A stretch of 64,000 bases of DNA, taken from Bacillus smithii (GTDB lineage Bacteria; Bacillota; Bacilli; Bacillales; DSM-4216). The notes beneath the pieces are model-generated. The model made no database searches, was not told where the DNA came from, and worked only from the letters and a program-made list of their open reading frames with translations. This document shows, piece by piece, positions 9,415 to 18,866 of this stretch. Both the position numbers and the translations under genes were made by a program. Each line of letters starts with the position of its first letter. Within the stretch, counting starts at the first letter, position 1. The stretch is taken from NCBI RefSeq assembly GCF_001050115.1, contig NZ_CP012024.1:2584001-2648000 (forward strand), in the 5' to 3' direction.

Positions 9415-9567
9415 TTACGATTTTGATTTCACAGGTTGGCTGTTGCGGGCATTCTGTTTTTTTGTTTTTTCGATTGTGCTGTATTCATTCGCTATTTCAT
9501 AATGCTCCGGATTCGTTCCATTTTTGGTTTTTTGCTCGGGATTTTGTCGTTTGGATCTTTTTTTCAC
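9415..9567 (-). CDS. Small basic hydrophilic protein, GTG start
   Basis: A 50-codon frame starting VKKRSKRQNPEQKT and ending NSQPVKSKS. GTG 9567 follows an AGGGGG ribosome site at good spacing. The frame lies 11 bp after the DUF2524 gene in the same direction and is closed by a strong hairpin terminator. The protein is Lys/Arg/Asn/Gln-rich with no hydrophobic segment, resembling minor spore or nucleic-acid-associated peptides in composition only. I do not recognise the family. Confidence rests on ribosome site, operon position and terminator. Confidence 0.55.
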   Translation of the reverse strand: MKKRSKRQNPEQKTKNGTNPEHYEIANEYSTIEKTKKQNARNSQPVKSKS

Positions 9568-9578
9568 ATCAGTTCCCC

Positions 9579-9848
9579 CTAACGATCGTGGTTAAGCAAA
9601 ATCATTTTGTTTTGCATATCTTGTATCTGCAGCCTTTTACGGTAAAGCTGTTCCCTTTGTTGCGGATTGGCACTGTTATAAAGCTGCAGCCATTCATTGT
9701 AAAGATTCTCCAGTTCTTGCATGGCTTCACGATATTCGACATCATGATAATGCCCCTGCAAAGCCCCTTCCTGATATTGCTCTTGGGCTTTTAAAATTAC
9801 ATTTTCGCAAGTCTGAAGAAAATGATCGATGGAGTCTCTCGTAGCCAT
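9579..9848 (-). CDS. ytzC: YtzC-like DUF2524 protein
   Basis: 89 residues, predicted all-helical and probably coiled-coil (EYREAMQELENLYNEWLQLY). The sequence starting MATRDSIDHFL and ending KMILLNHDR matches my memory of the YtzC family, which sits beside ytqA in B. subtilis. Function is unknown. Start ATG with AAGGAGGCAAAATC upstream. It is divergent from ytqA and likely cotranscribed with the small GTG-start gene downstream. Confidence 0.7.
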   Translation of the reverse strand: MATRDSIDHFLQTCENVILKAQEQYQEGALQGHYHDVEYREAMQELENLYNEWLQLYNSANPQQREQLYRKRLQIQDMQNKMILLNHDR

Positions 9849-10095
9849 GATTTTGCCTCCTTGACAAATTGAAGCGATTTTAGCCGCCTCTTAAATAGTT
9901 TTTTCCACATTTCATCCTTTATAGTTGGTAAAGTTCGGTTGACATGTTTTTTAAAAAATCGTGATTTTTCAATCTTCTCAGCCAACTGCATTCCCTTTTA
10001 AAAATGGAATCTTTATTTACTTTTACGTGACATTATTGTTCTATTGGAATGTATTCGCTCTTCATGATAAAATTTGAACGTTAGGAGGAATGCAA

Positions 10096-11052
10096 ATGGA
10101 AAACCCTTTTCCATACAGCAACAATGACAAACGTTATCACACCTGGAATTATCACTTACGTCAGGTGTTTGGCCATAAAGTATTTAAAGTTGCTTTAGAC
10201 GGCGGTTTTGATTGTCCAAATCGGGACGGCACCGTCGCATACGGCGGCTGTACATTTTGCAGTGCGGCTGGTTCCGGAGATTTTGCAGGCGACCGCGCCG
10301 ACGATTTGGAAACACAGTTTCATAAAATAAAGGCAAAAATGCATCAGAAATGGAAAGATGCAAAATACATGGCTTATTTTCAAGCGTTTACCAACACTCA
10401 CGCACCCGTAGAAGTATTAAGGAAAAAATATGAAACGGTCTTAAAACAAGAAGGAGTAGTAGGATTGTCGATTGCCACACGTCCGGACTGCCTTCCCGAC
10501 GATGTAGTGGACTATTTGGCAGAGTTGAATGAAAGAACTTACTTATGGGTCGAGCTAGGATTGCAAACCGTCCATGAAAAAACCGCTCAATTGATTAATC
10601 GTGCGCATGATTTTGACTGTTATGTAGAAGGAGTAGAAAAGCTTCGCCGACACGGCATCAGAGTTTGTTCCCACATTATTAATGGTTTGCCGTTGGAAAC
10701 ATATGACATGATGATGGAAACCGCTGAAGCTGTCGCCAAATTGGACGTTCAAGGGATTAAAATCCATCTTCTTCATTTGTTAAAAGGAACACCGATGGTC
10801 AAACAATATGAAAAGGGAATGTTGAAATTTCTATCCTTTGATGAATACGTTCAACTAGTGTGCGATCAATTAGAAATTCTGCCCCCTGAAATGATCATTC
10901 ACCGTATTACCGGCGACGGTCCGATCGATTTGATGGTCGGTCCGATGTGGAGCGTCAATAAATGGGAAGTTTTAAACGCCATTGACGATGAACTGAAGCG
11001 CCGAAACAGCTGGCAAGGAAAATTTTTCAAAAAAGCCAAAGTCCATTCATGA
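10096..11052 (+). CDS. ytqA: Radical SAM protein YtqA (TIGR01212 family), tRNA wobble-uridine modification
   Basis: About 318 residues. The radical-SAM cluster motif is a variant, with cysteines in DCPNRDGTVAYGGCTFC, as in the TIGR01212 family. ATG 10096 is preferred over ATG 10090 because AGGAGG ends seven bases before it. YtqA has been linked, with the methyltransferase encoded next, to a Gram-positive route to mnm5-type modification of wobble uridine in tRNA (proposed name MnmL); that assignment is literature knowledge, not visible here. The next gene starts about 20 bp after this one, so the pair is an operon. Confidence 0.85.
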   Translation: MENPFPYSNNDKRYHTWNYHLRQVFGHKVFKVALDGGFDCPNRDGTVAYGGCTFCSAAGSGDFAGDRADDLETQFHKIKAKMHQKWKDAKYMAYFQAFTNTHAPVEVLRKKYETVLKQEGVVGLSIATRPDCLPDDVVDYLAELNERTYLWVELGLQTVHEKTAQLINRAHDFDCYVEGVEKLRRHGIRVCSHIINGLPLETYDMMMETAEAVAKLDVQGIKIHLLHLLKGTPMVKQYEKGMLKFLSFDEYVQLVCDQLEILPPEMIIHRITGDGPIDLMVGPMWSVNKWEVLNAIDDELKRRNSWQGKFFKKAKVHS

Positions 11053-11071
11053 TGAACAGCAGGTGAAATCA

Positions 11072-11671
11072 ATGATATTAGAAGGAATTTTGCCTTATGC
11101 GCGGACGCTTTTGGAAAAAGCAGTGACGCCAGGAGATGCTGTCGTAGATGCCACCATGGGCAACGGGCATGATACGGTATTCCTTGCCAATTTAGTAGGG
11201 GAAAAGGGGACAGTATTTGCTTTTGATGTCCAAACAGAAGCGTTGAAAAAAACAAAAGAACGTTTGGAGCAGCATCAACTGACTGATCGAGTCGTCCTCT
11301 ATCATAGAGGACATGAAGAACTAATCCGAACAATTCCCGAAAAGTTTCACGGAAAAATTACCGCGGCGATTTTCAATCTCGGATATTTACCCGGAAGCGA
11401 CAAATCGATCGTCACCAAACCGGAAACGACTAAAGAAGCGGTCGAACAATTGCTCGAAATCATGGCTCCTGGAGGCGTCATTGTGTTGGTTGTCTATCAC
11501 GGCCATGAAGAAGGAAAAAGAGAAAAAGACGAACTTTGTTCTTTTGTCCGCAGCATTGATCAATCCATCGCTCATGTGCTGCTTTACCAATTTATCAATC
11601 AAATTAACGATCCGCCGTTTATTATTGCCTTGGAAAAAAGGAATGACATCTTCGGCGAGATTGAAAGATAA
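11072..11671 (+). CDS. ytqB: SAM-dependent tRNA methyltransferase YtqB
   Basis: About 199 residues of class I Rossmann methyltransferase. The SAM-binding motif is VVDATMGNGHDT near residues 28-39, followed by the acidic FAFDVQTEA strand end. NLGYLPGSDK is the motif IV position (N-L-G-Y/P type). ATG 11072 follows AGGTGA; a GTG at 11063 is the alternative. Family members methylate the nm5 group of wobble uridine to mnm5 (proposed name MnmM). Paired with ytqA and ended by a strong terminator. Confidence 0.85.
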   Translation: MILEGILPYARTLLEKAVTPGDAVVDATMGNGHDTVFLANLVGEKGTVFAFDVQTEALKKTKERLEQHQLTDRVVLYHRGHEELIRTIPEKFHGKITAAIFNLGYLPGSDKSIVTKPETTKEAVEQLLEIMAPGGVIVLVVYHGHEEGKREKDELCSFVRSIDQSIAHVLLYQFINQINDPPFIIALEKRNDIFGEIER

Positions 11672-11711
11672 AAAAGGCAACTGGCTGATAAACCAGTTGC
11701 TTTTTCTTTTT
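11669..11711. terminator. Bidirectional terminator between ytqB and the LLM oxidoreductase
   Basis: The stem GGCAACTGG/CCAGTTGCC-like is flanked by As on the left and a T-run on the right. It serves the convergent genes on both strands. Confidence 0.85.
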
Positions 11712-11726
11712 CATTCAGATTGGCTT

Positions 11727-12731
11727 TTACTTAAGCACTTCTTCCGCAATCAGTTCATAAGAGCGCAAACGGTCTTCAAAGCTGTAAGTGATGGACACCA
11801 ACACAATTTCTTCCGTTTCATATAATTCACTTAAGCGCAAGAGTTGATCGTGGACCTGTTTCGGATCACCGATAATCATCCGTTTTCGATTCTCCTGAAC
11901 GATCTTTCGTTCCAATGAATCGTACGAATATTGAGCGGCTTTTTCCGGGCTTATAGTCCCGTTAAGTGTCGTTCCCCGTTCCAGCATAAGTAAAGTTAAG
12001 TCTAAACTTGAAGCAATTCGTTCCGCCTCTTCTTCTGTTTCTCCGCAAATGGCAAAAACCGCTACCATATTTTTAGGCTCGCTTAAATACTTGGACGGTC
12101 GGAACTGACGGCGATACTCTTTTGTAAACTCCGGACCTCCCTCCCCATTGATAAACTGGGCAAATGTATAGGGCAGTCCTTTTTGAGCAGCCAGTTCTGC
12201 GCTGGAAAGGCTGGAACCAAGCATCCAAACTTCAGGAACAGTCTGTGTAACAGGAGAAGCTTTCAATCCGTAATACGGATGACTTTCATCCAGCGCATCG
12301 TATAGATAGGTGAGCAGTTCATCAATTTGTTCGGAATAACGGTCAACTTTGCGGTACTGGCCGTTGTTTAACGCCAGCGTGGCTCTCGGCATTCCACCGG
12401 GGGCACGTCCTATTCCTAAATCGATTCGTTTCGGATTCAGCGCTTCTAAAACACGAAAATTTTCCGCCACTTTAAACGGACTGTAATGAGTGAGCATTAC
12501 CCCGCCGGAACCTAGCCGGATTTTTTTCGTTTTGGCTGCCAGATAGGATATCAACACTTCCGGTGAAGATCCTGCTAAAGTGGTTGAATCATGGTGTTCA
12601 GAAACCCAAAAACGCTCATATCCCAATTTTTCTACATGCTGAGCCAATTTCACTGTTTTGGAGAGTGCTTCTTCCGCCGTCATTCCTTCTGAAATGGGCG
12701 ACTGATCTAAAACACTTAATTTTAAAGCCAC
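11727..12731 (-). CDS. LLM-class flavin-dependent oxidoreductase (luciferase-like)
   Basis: About 334 residues of the bacterial luciferase-like monooxygenase fold. Typical features are an N-terminal LSVLDQSPI strand, WVSEHHD near residue 47, SGGVMLTHYSPFKVAENF, the GIGRAPGG loop and VWMLGSS. It is expected to use reduced FMN or F420, with FMN more likely in Bacillaceae. The substrate is unknown. GTG 12731 (VALKLSVLDQ) is chosen because an AGGGGA ribosome site precedes it and family members begin there. It separates ytqB from ytpB. Confidence 0.8.
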   Translation of the reverse strand: MALKLSVLDQSPISEGMTAEEALSKTVKLAQHVEKLGYERFWVSEHHDSTTLAGSSPEVLISYLAAKTKKIRLGSGGVMLTHYSPFKVAENFRVLEALNPKRIDLGIGRAPGGMPRATLALNNGQYRKVDRYSEQIDELLTYLYDALDESHPYYGLKASPVTQTVPEVWMLGSSLSSAELAAQKGLPYTFAQFINGEGGPEFTKEYRRQFRPSKYLSEPKNMVAVFAICGETEEEAERIASSLDLTLLMLERGTTLNGTISPEKAAQYSYDSLERKIVQENRKRMIIGDPKQVHDQLLRLSELYETEEIVLVSITYSFEDRLRSYELIAEEVLK

Positions 12732-12910
12732 TTCTTTACATCCCCTTATTGAAAACTTTGGTTTGATTGTTTCATTATTCACTATGAGCGGCTAAATGTC
12801 TAATAAATTGCTCTTCCTTAACGTCACCAATACTTTCGGAAACATTCCATGAATGAACGAACGGATGAAAAACGGCTCTTTTTGTATGTTTCTGTCCAAA
12901 CAGAAAAAGG

Positions 12911-13981
12911 TTATTTGGACACATGCTGACGAAATTTTCGATACATTCTGCCGTTATAATAGAAAAAGTAGCTGGTCGAACCTCCAAAACGGATAATTTT
13001 CTTCGCTAAAGACTGAACATCCTTTTGTTGGTTGACTTTATCCTCCGATAAATAAATGCCAAGGAGCCCCCTGTTGATCAATTGATGAAATTTGGCATGA
13101 GGCAAATGTTTCGTGCTGCTATCCGCTTTTTGAATAAAATATTGAAAGCGGGACAAAAGCTCTTCTTGACTGTCATAATAAAAGCAAAAATTTAAATCTC
13201 CGCCTTTCCGGTCCTCTTCCTGATCAATAAAATAATCCAATAAAATGTGAAGACCTTGGATATACGGAAAATAGGCTTCTCGAATCATGGACGCATATTC
13301 CGGCTTGAAATCGTCTCTAAATGCATAAGAAACTAAACAAAAAATGCCCAAAGTGGAACCTGAACAAGCCGAAAACTCAAACCATTCCATCTTCGGAAGC
13401 TGATCTTTATAACGAGAAAACCATTTTTTTAATCGTTCTTCTCTTTCTTCCACACAAACATGCTTATGTATTTGGAGATCGCAATAATATCGGCAAAGTT
13501 CAAGCAAGTAGGAGGATATAGCCGGATAATGATTGATTTTTTGCAAGACTGACTGGCATGTGCCGACTAATTCCCGTAAATAGCCGCCATCTTCCTGCTC
13601 GTTTCGAAATCGGTAATAAGGGCGAAAAGGAGCTCCTACCGTTAACGCATCTATCATCGATTCGTGAAGGGCAGCAAAATCTTTTGGATCAAGAGAAGTG
13701 CTCCGGTCGCATAAATTGTCCAAGTAATCGCTGATCGTCTGGTAAGCGACAATAAACTTTACAGCTTCTCCGAAATGTTCGCCGGACAGCAGCGCTAAAA
13801 TCGAACCGCCTTCACAATGAAACGTTTTATGTTCGATACTGGCAAGTGCTTGTTTTTTCAATTCTTGATCAGGTATCGAGTTCGCCTTTTGTTTCCATTT
13901 GTTTAATTCTTTATGAACAGTTGGAAATACTTTACGATAAGCCTGCCCCATTAATGAAAATGGATGGGTGGGGATGGTCAA
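12911..13981 (-). CDS. ytpB: Tetraprenyl-beta-curcumene synthase
   Basis: About 356 residues of the YtpB family, the class IB terpene synthases that cyclise all-trans-heptaprenyl-type diphosphates to sesquarterpene precursors. The Asp-rich metal-binding region reads SDYLDNLCDR near residue 85, with a second acidic patch in LLDYFIDQEEDRKGGD. TTG 13981 follows AGGTGA at six bases; GTG 13990 is the alternative. It lies directly downstream of ytpA (15-bp gap) and is probably cotranscribed, as in B. subtilis. Sesquarterpenes are associated with spore and membrane stress properties. Confidence 0.88.
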   Translation of the reverse strand: MTIPTHPFSLMGQAYRKVFPTVHKELNKWKQKANSIPDQELKKQALASIEHKTFHCEGGSILALLSGEHFGEAVKFIVAYQTISDYLDNLCDRSTSLDPKDFAALHESMIDALTVGAPFRPYYRFRNEQEDGGYLRELVGTCQSVLQKINHYPAISSYLLELCRYYCDLQIHKHVCVEEREERLKKWFSRYKDQLPKMEWFEFSACSGSTLGIFCLVSYAFRDDFKPEYASMIREAYFPYIQGLHILLDYFIDQEEDRKGGDLNFCFYYDSQEELLSRFQYFIQKADSSTKHLPHAKFHQLINRGLLGIYLSEDKVNQQKDVQSLAKKIIRFGGSTSYFFYYNGRMYRKFRQHVSK

Positions 13982-13995
13982 TATTCTCACCTCTT

Positions 13996-14805
13996 TTAAT
14001 CAACCACATAGCCAATGGAACGCAAGCAATTTTCGACAAAACTCTTCGTATATGCGAAAACCTCTTCTCTTTCCGGCTCATTAAAAATTTCATGGTACAG
14101 TTTCGGCCACTCTTTGAAATGCATTTCTGAAAGAGACAATTGCTGAAACCACTTTTTCACTTCATTCTTATCTACAATTTTATCATCTCCTGCTTGCATG
14201 ACCAAAAATGGAACATCAGGCATTTTCGAAACATTTGTGAACGCAAGCTTTACAGCCTGTATCATTTCCCTGTACCAGCGGACTGACACCTTTGTCACGT
14301 ACAACGTATCGTTTAAATCAATTTCACGTACTTCTTTATTCCTCGTCGCCATTTCAATCGATAATCCCGTTGCAAATTTAACGGAAGGCACCAGGGAATT
14401 TAAACCATAGGAAAGAACATCAAGAATTTTTGGCGGCGTGTGCAGAAGCCCTAAACAAGGCGAAGACAAGATCACCCCGGCCAGTTTGACTCGCTCTTCC
14501 TGCAATAGACGGATGGCAACAAGCCCTCCTAAACTATGTCCAAGCAAGAATATAGGCAAATCAAATTGGTAGGCAGCCTGTATCCACTCTTTCACTGCCG
14601 ATATGTATTCATCAAAACGCTCAATATGGCCGCGCTTAGACCTGGATGTCGTTCCTTGCCCGGGCAAATCGCCCATTACTACATGAAAACCGGAATTTCT
14701 CCACATTTCAATGAGCCATCCATATCTGCCATGATGTTCAAAAGCGCCGTGAATCATGACAATGACGCCCTTTCCTTGTCCATCCTCGGGATCCCATTTC
14801 CACAT
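13996..14805 (-). CDS. ytpA: Alpha/beta hydrolase YtpA, (lyso)phospholipase or monoacylglycerol lipase type
   Basis: About 269 residues of serine hydrolase. The oxyanion region is MIHGAFEHHGRYGWL and the nucleophile elbow GHSLGG lies near residue 92. The acid is probably in QAGDDKIVD and the histidine in LYHEIFNEPERE. No signal peptide. YtpA in B. subtilis has been tied to the phospholipid antibiotic bacilysocin. ATG 14805 follows GCGAGG at nine bases; a TTG at 14814 abuts the ribosome site and is less likely. It forms an operon with ytpB. Confidence 0.83.
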   Translation of the reverse strand: MWKWDPEDGQGKGVIVMIHGAFEHHGRYGWLIEMWRNSGFHVVMGDLPGQGTTSRSKRGHIERFDEYISAVKEWIQAAYQFDLPIFLLGHSLGGLVAIRLLQEERVKLAGVILSSPCLGLLHTPPKILDVLSYGLNSLVPSVKFATGLSIEMATRNKEVREIDLNDTLYVTKVSVRWYREMIQAVKLAFTNVSKMPDVPFLVMQAGDDKIVDKNEVKKWFQQLSLSEMHFKEWPKLYHEIFNEPEREEVFAYTKSFVENCLRSIGYVVD

Positions 14806-15107
14806 GTTGATCAACCTCGCTTTTTTACAGATCTAGAGGTCCCTTTTGCCTCCGTTTCTTGTTCCTTTCATGCTCTCTAAACGGCTTCGTTGATAAATAC
14901 CGACACTTCGCTTATAGAATCCAAGTTTTTTCAAACAGTGTCGACTCTTATCCATTACGGCCACTTGCTGAGATAGATTTTCTCCAACGTTCACATCATG
15001 TAGCAAAAATACAGATTTGGCAAGGAAGATACACACCACATTATACAAATCTTCTAAAATTCGATAGAATAAGGTAGAAGGAGCAATGAAAGGAGCCAAG
15101 AACGGTC

Positions 15108-15629
15108 ATGATCTATCCTTATCACGAAAAAACGCCGAAAATCGCTGATTCTGCCTTTATCGCTGATTATGTCACCATTACGGGAGATGTTGAAATTGGC
15201 GAAGAATCCAGCGTTTGGTTCAACACCGTCATCAGAGGAGACGTTGCACCAACGATCATCGGTAAAAAAGTCAATATTCAAGACAACTCCGTACTTCATC
15301 AAAGTCCAAATAATCCATTAATATTGGAAGATGAAGTGACAATCGGCCATCAAGTGATTTTGCACAGTTGCATCATTCGTAAAAAGGCTCTTATCGGTAT
15401 GGGTTCTATTATACTCGACCGCGCTGAAATTGGAGAAGGGGCTTTTATCGGAGCCGGCAGCCTTGTACCGCCGGGAAAAGTCATCCCTCCACACTCAATG
15501 GCTTTCGGACGGCCAGCCAAAGTCATCCGTCCCATAAATGAACATGATAAAAGCGAAATGGAACGAATTGTCCGGGAGTATGCCGAAAAAGCTCAGTATT
15601 ATAAGCAGCTGCAAAATCAAAAGGATTAG
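15108..15629 (+). CDS. ytoA: Gamma-carbonic-anhydrase-like hexapeptide protein
   Basis: 173 residues built of left-handed beta-helix hexapeptide repeats (for example GDVEIGEES, IIGKKVNIQDNS, DRAEIGEGAFIGAGS). Three histidines in SVLHQS and GHQVILHSC sit where gamma-class carbonic anhydrases bind zinc. Close relatives include YrdA and PaaY. Actual activity (CO2 hydration or another hydrolysis) is not established. It starts at ATG 15108 with AAAGGAG twelve bases upstream. Divergent from ytpA, as in B. subtilis. Confidence 0.83.
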   Translation: MIYPYHEKTPKIADSAFIADYVTITGDVEIGEESSVWFNTVIRGDVAPTIIGKKVNIQDNSVLHQSPNNPLILEDEVTIGHQVILHSCIIRKKALIGMGSIILDRAEIGEGAFIGAGSLVPPGKVIPPHSMAFGRPAKVIRPINEHDKSEMERIVREYAEKAQYYKQLQNQKD

Positions 15630-15758
15630 TAGTATGTCCAAAAACCATTATCCCATTCCTGCCATCCACTTTCCAAGCAGGATCATGCGCCGGTATTGAT
15701 TCAAACATCCATTTTGTTTTCCATCCGGTGCTCTCAAAAATGTTTTAGGTGGTGCTGA

Positions 15759-16598
15759 ATGAATTTTACTTTCATGATTTTATTCTTTTTTCTCATTAGT
15801 TTAGGAATCCTTCTTCTTTTTATCATAAGATATTTCCGCGACAAATGGAAACCGGCCGTTTTAATAGCGTTGCTTTTTTTCTTGTTTCTTTCAGTCTTTT
15901 TCCGGGATGAAGTCAAATATTCGATTCCGTTCCAAAAATCGCTTATAGCATTTCATCATTGGACTCATTATTCTACAGTCAAAGTAAAAGAGAGCGTTTT
16001 GCTTGATTCCCCTCTCATTTCTCAATTGCCGGAACTGCCACGGGGATGCGAAGTGACAAGCTTGGCCATGCTCCTTCAATCAGCAGGCGTCTCCGTCGAT
16101 AAAATGGAACTGGCCAAAGAAGTGAAAAAGAACCCTGCCACTTATCGAGTGGAGAATGGACTTATTTTTTTCGGCGACCCTGACAACGGATTTGTCGGCG
16201 ATATGTATACGCTTTCTAAACCCGGACTGGGAGTTTATCATAAGCCCATTTTGGAACTGGCCAATAAATATTTGCCAGAAGGCAAGAAGGCATTAGATTT
16301 GACAGGAGCGGATTTTGAAGAATTAAAAGTCCATCTTTCCGACGGCCGCCCAGTTTGGGTTATCATCAATACCACTTACAATAAGCTGCCGGACAGCGCG
16401 TTTCAAACTTGGCATACGGAGAGCGGAAAAATAAAAATTACTTATAAAGAACACTCGGTATTAGTCACCGGTTATGACGATCAGTATGTGTATTTTAACG
16501 ATCCACTAACCAATGTAAAAAATCAAAAAGCACCCATTGACTCCTTTGAAAAAGCATGGGTGCAAATGGGGAGACAGGCCATTACCTATCTCCCCTAG
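15759..16598 (+). CDS. Membrane-anchored C39-like (papain-fold) protein
   Basis: 279 residues. Two N-terminal hydrophobic segments (residues ~5-25 and ~33-50) are followed by an extracytoplasmic domain of the Peptidase_C39_2 type. The catalytic cysteine is in LPRGCEVTSLAML near residue 95. The histidine is in KEHSVLVTGYD and the Asp/Asn partner in YFNDPLT. Glu follows Cys in the usual RGCE signature. Probably a cell-surface cysteine hydrolase, similar to YvpB; the substrate is unknown. Ribosome site AGGTGGTG. It is convergent with asnB. Confidence 0.78.
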   Translation: MNFTFMILFFFLISLGILLLFIIRYFRDKWKPAVLIALLFFLFLSVFFRDEVKYSIPFQKSLIAFHHWTHYSTVKVKESVLLDSPLISQLPELPRGCEVTSLAMLLQSAGVSVDKMELAKEVKKNPATYRVENGLIFFGDPDNGFVGDMYTLSKPGLGVYHKPILELANKYLPEGKKALDLTGADFEELKVHLSDGRPVWVIINTTYNKLPDSAFQTWHTESGKIKITYKEHSVLVTGYDDQYVYFNDPLTNVKNQKAPIDSFEKAWVQMGRQAITYLP

Positions 16599-16612
16599 TT
16601 TTTTACCCATTA

Positions 16613-18502
16613 TTACACAAGCTGCATTTCCCGTTGTTTTTGTGTTTGAAATTCATATTTGCCTTCTACATATACAGCATGCCAAATCATAAAAATAAGA
16701 ACGGTCCAAATTTTACGGCTGTTATCTTTCTTCCCTTGGCAATGTTCTTCCAGTAAATCTAATACATATTGCTTGTTAATAAGATGCCCCGTTTCGCTTT
16801 CTTTAATAATGGTCACAGCCCAATCATGCATTTCTGCTTTCAGCCAATGGCGAATTGGCACCGGGAATCCCAGTTTCTTTCTATTTAATACATGATCAGG
16901 GACAATTCCTTCTGCAGCTTTTCGAAGGATGTATTTGGTCGTGCCATGAGCGGTTTTATAGCGCGTTGGAATTTTGGACGCCACTTCAAATACTTCTTTA
17001 TCAAGGAATGGAACGCGCAATTCCAAAGAATGGGCCATTGTCATTTTATCTGCCTTTAACAAAATGTCACCGCGCAGCCATGTATGAATATCAATATACT
17101 GCATGCGATCGACATCGTCATAACCGACCGTTTCTGCATAAAATGGCTTTGTAATGTTAGTATATTCAAGGCCGTCGCGATATTGTCGCAATAGTTTCCG
17201 TTTTTCCTCTTCTCCAAACATCTTCGCATTACCGATGTACCGTTCTTCCATCGGCGTAACTCCGCGTTCAATAAAGCTTTTCCCTTTCACACCATCAGGC
17301 AAAATGGAAGCCAACAATCGAAGCAATTTTTTCCCAACTTCCGGTATGTTTTGAAAAACAGCTAACGATTGCGGTTCACGATAAATATTATAGCCGCCGA
17401 AAAGTTCATCTGCTCCTTCTCCTGATAATACGACTGTTACATGTTTTCTTGCTTCGCGAGCTACGAAGTACAACGGAACACAAGCCGGATCGGCCAGCGG
17501 ATCATCCATATGCCAAATAATCTTCGGCAGTTCTTTCATATATTCTTCCGGTGTGATCACGTAGCTAATATTTTCCACACCCAATTTTTCCGCTGTTTCT
17601 TTAGCCACATCAATTTCACTATATCCATCGCGTTCAAATCCGACAGAGAATGTTTTAATCTTTGGATGGTATTGCTTGGCAATCGCAGCAACAAAAGAAG
17701 AATCAATTCCCCCTGAAAGGAAGGATCCGACAGGCACATCGCTTCTCATGTGTACTTTTACAGAATCAAGAAGCGCCTCACGCACCATTTTCACATATTC
17801 GTCTTCTTCGCGGTAAATCGGTTGGAAAGCGGCTTTCCAATAACGGCGAATCGTCATGTTTTCGCCGACTTTTTTAATAAAATAGTGGCCAGGTTCCAAT
17901 TTTTGAATTTCCGCATGCAATGTATCAGGTTCCGGAACGTATTGATACGTAAAATAATGTTGAGCGGCATTCGCATTTAAGCTGCTTTCTTCACTGGCAA
18001 GCAAAATGCTCTTCTTTTCGGAAGCAAAAAAAGTACGTCCTCCTTCTTCTTTATAAAAAAATGGTTTAATGCCGAACGGATCTCTTGCACCGAACAACAC
18101 TTGTTCTTCTTTATCCCAGATCACAAAAGCGAACATACCGCGAAGCTTTTCTACAGCTTTTTCTTTTAGGCGGCTGTACAAAGCGACGATGGTTTCTGTG
18201 TCAGACGAAGTAGCAAATTCAACGCCTTCTTTTAAAAGTTCTTCCCGTAATTCCACATAATTGTAGATCTCGCCATTAAAAATAATCCAATATCGTTCAT
18301 TTTCAAATGACAGCGGTTGGTTTCCGTTTTCAAGGTCAATAATACTTAAACGTCGAAATCCTAATTGAACGTGTTCATCTTGATAAAATCCATCATGATC
18401 AGGACCACGGTGATAAATGATATCGTTCATTAATTTAAATTGTTCTTCCGTTAATTTCGGATAATCTTTATGATCATAAACGCAACCGATAAAGCCGCAC
18501 AT
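16613..18502 (-). CDS. asnB: Asparagine synthetase (glutamine-hydrolysing)
   Basis: 629 residues. Converts aspartate, glutamine and ATP to asparagine. The glutaminase domain starts with MCGFIG, so the nucleophilic cysteine is residue 2. Ntn-domain motifs RGPDHDG and GEIYNYVELR follow. The synthetase domain carries the PP-loop SFLSGGIDSSFVA near residue 260 and GEGADELFGGY. ATG 18502 is fixed by the required N-terminal Cys and an AAAGGTGATAGTC ribosome site; the longer frame would mask the active site. The position next to metK and pckA matches B. subtilis asnB. Confidence 0.95.
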   Translation of the reverse strand: MCGFIGCVYDHKDYPKLTEEQFKLMNDIIYHRGPDHDGFYQDEHVQLGFRRLSIIDLENGNQPLSFENERYWIIFNGEIYNYVELREELLKEGVEFATSSDTETIVALYSRLKEKAVEKLRGMFAFVIWDKEEQVLFGARDPFGIKPFFYKEEGGRTFFASEKKSILLASEESSLNANAAQHYFTYQYVPEPDTLHAEIQKLEPGHYFIKKVGENMTIRRYWKAAFQPIYREEDEYVKMVREALLDSVKVHMRSDVPVGSFLSGGIDSSFVAAIAKQYHPKIKTFSVGFERDGYSEIDVAKETAEKLGVENISYVITPEEYMKELPKIIWHMDDPLADPACVPLYFVAREARKHVTVVLSGEGADELFGGYNIYREPQSLAVFQNIPEVGKKLLRLLASILPDGVKGKSFIERGVTPMEERYIGNAKMFGEEEKRKLLRQYRDGLEYTNITKPFYAETVGYDDVDRMQYIDIHTWLRGDILLKADKMTMAHSLELRVPFLDKEVFEVASKIPTRYKTAHGTTKYILRKAAEGIVPDHVLNRKKLGFPVPIRHWLKAEMHDWAVTIIKESETGHLINKQYVLDLLEEHCQGKKDNSRKIWTVLIFMIWHAVYVEGKYEFQTQKQREMQLV

Positions 18503-18828
18503 GACTATCACCTTTCTGTAATTTAAGTTCACATTACTAGTTTAACGAAATTGTGAATCTTGGCAAGGAATTTATTTCATGAAAAATTTCCATTTCATTC
18601 CGGAAGTTTCAAAATCAAATCACTTCCAATACCTCAACAGGAAAAGCGTCCAAGTTCAAAAGTCGAATTTTTTATCAGTCCTTTTCTAGTTGTAGGAGAG
18701 TTTGCCTATTGGAATGTTGTATAAGTATCCCCTTTTTCACGATGATTCATCAATTGTACCATTTATTCTCCACTATAGATGGCCACAATATTTGGATTCA
18801 TTAAATAATCTTCACGTTCAAATGAAAA
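18503..18828. other. Intergenic region between metK and asnB
   Basis: About 325 bp containing presumed asnB promoter sequence and ending at the metK terminator. No riboswitch or small gene was recognised. Confidence 0.5.
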
Positions 18829-18860
18829 AGGAGCTACAGCTAAAAGTGTAACTCCTGTAC
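18829..18860 (-). terminator. metK terminator
   Basis: On the minus strand, GGAGTTACA and TGTAGCTCC form a stem followed by TTTTT, six bases after the metK stop. Confidence 0.75.
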
Positions 18861-18866
18861 ATTTGT

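Noticed and set aside
9797-9991. 64-codon minus-strand frame overlapping ytzC
   Set aside because: It overlaps the well-supported ytzC start and its ribosome site, and lacks one of its own.
15086-15148. 20-codon frame starting at ATG 15086 overlapping the ytoA start, like a leader peptide
   Set aside because: The ribosome site is too close to the ATG, and no attenuation structure is visible.
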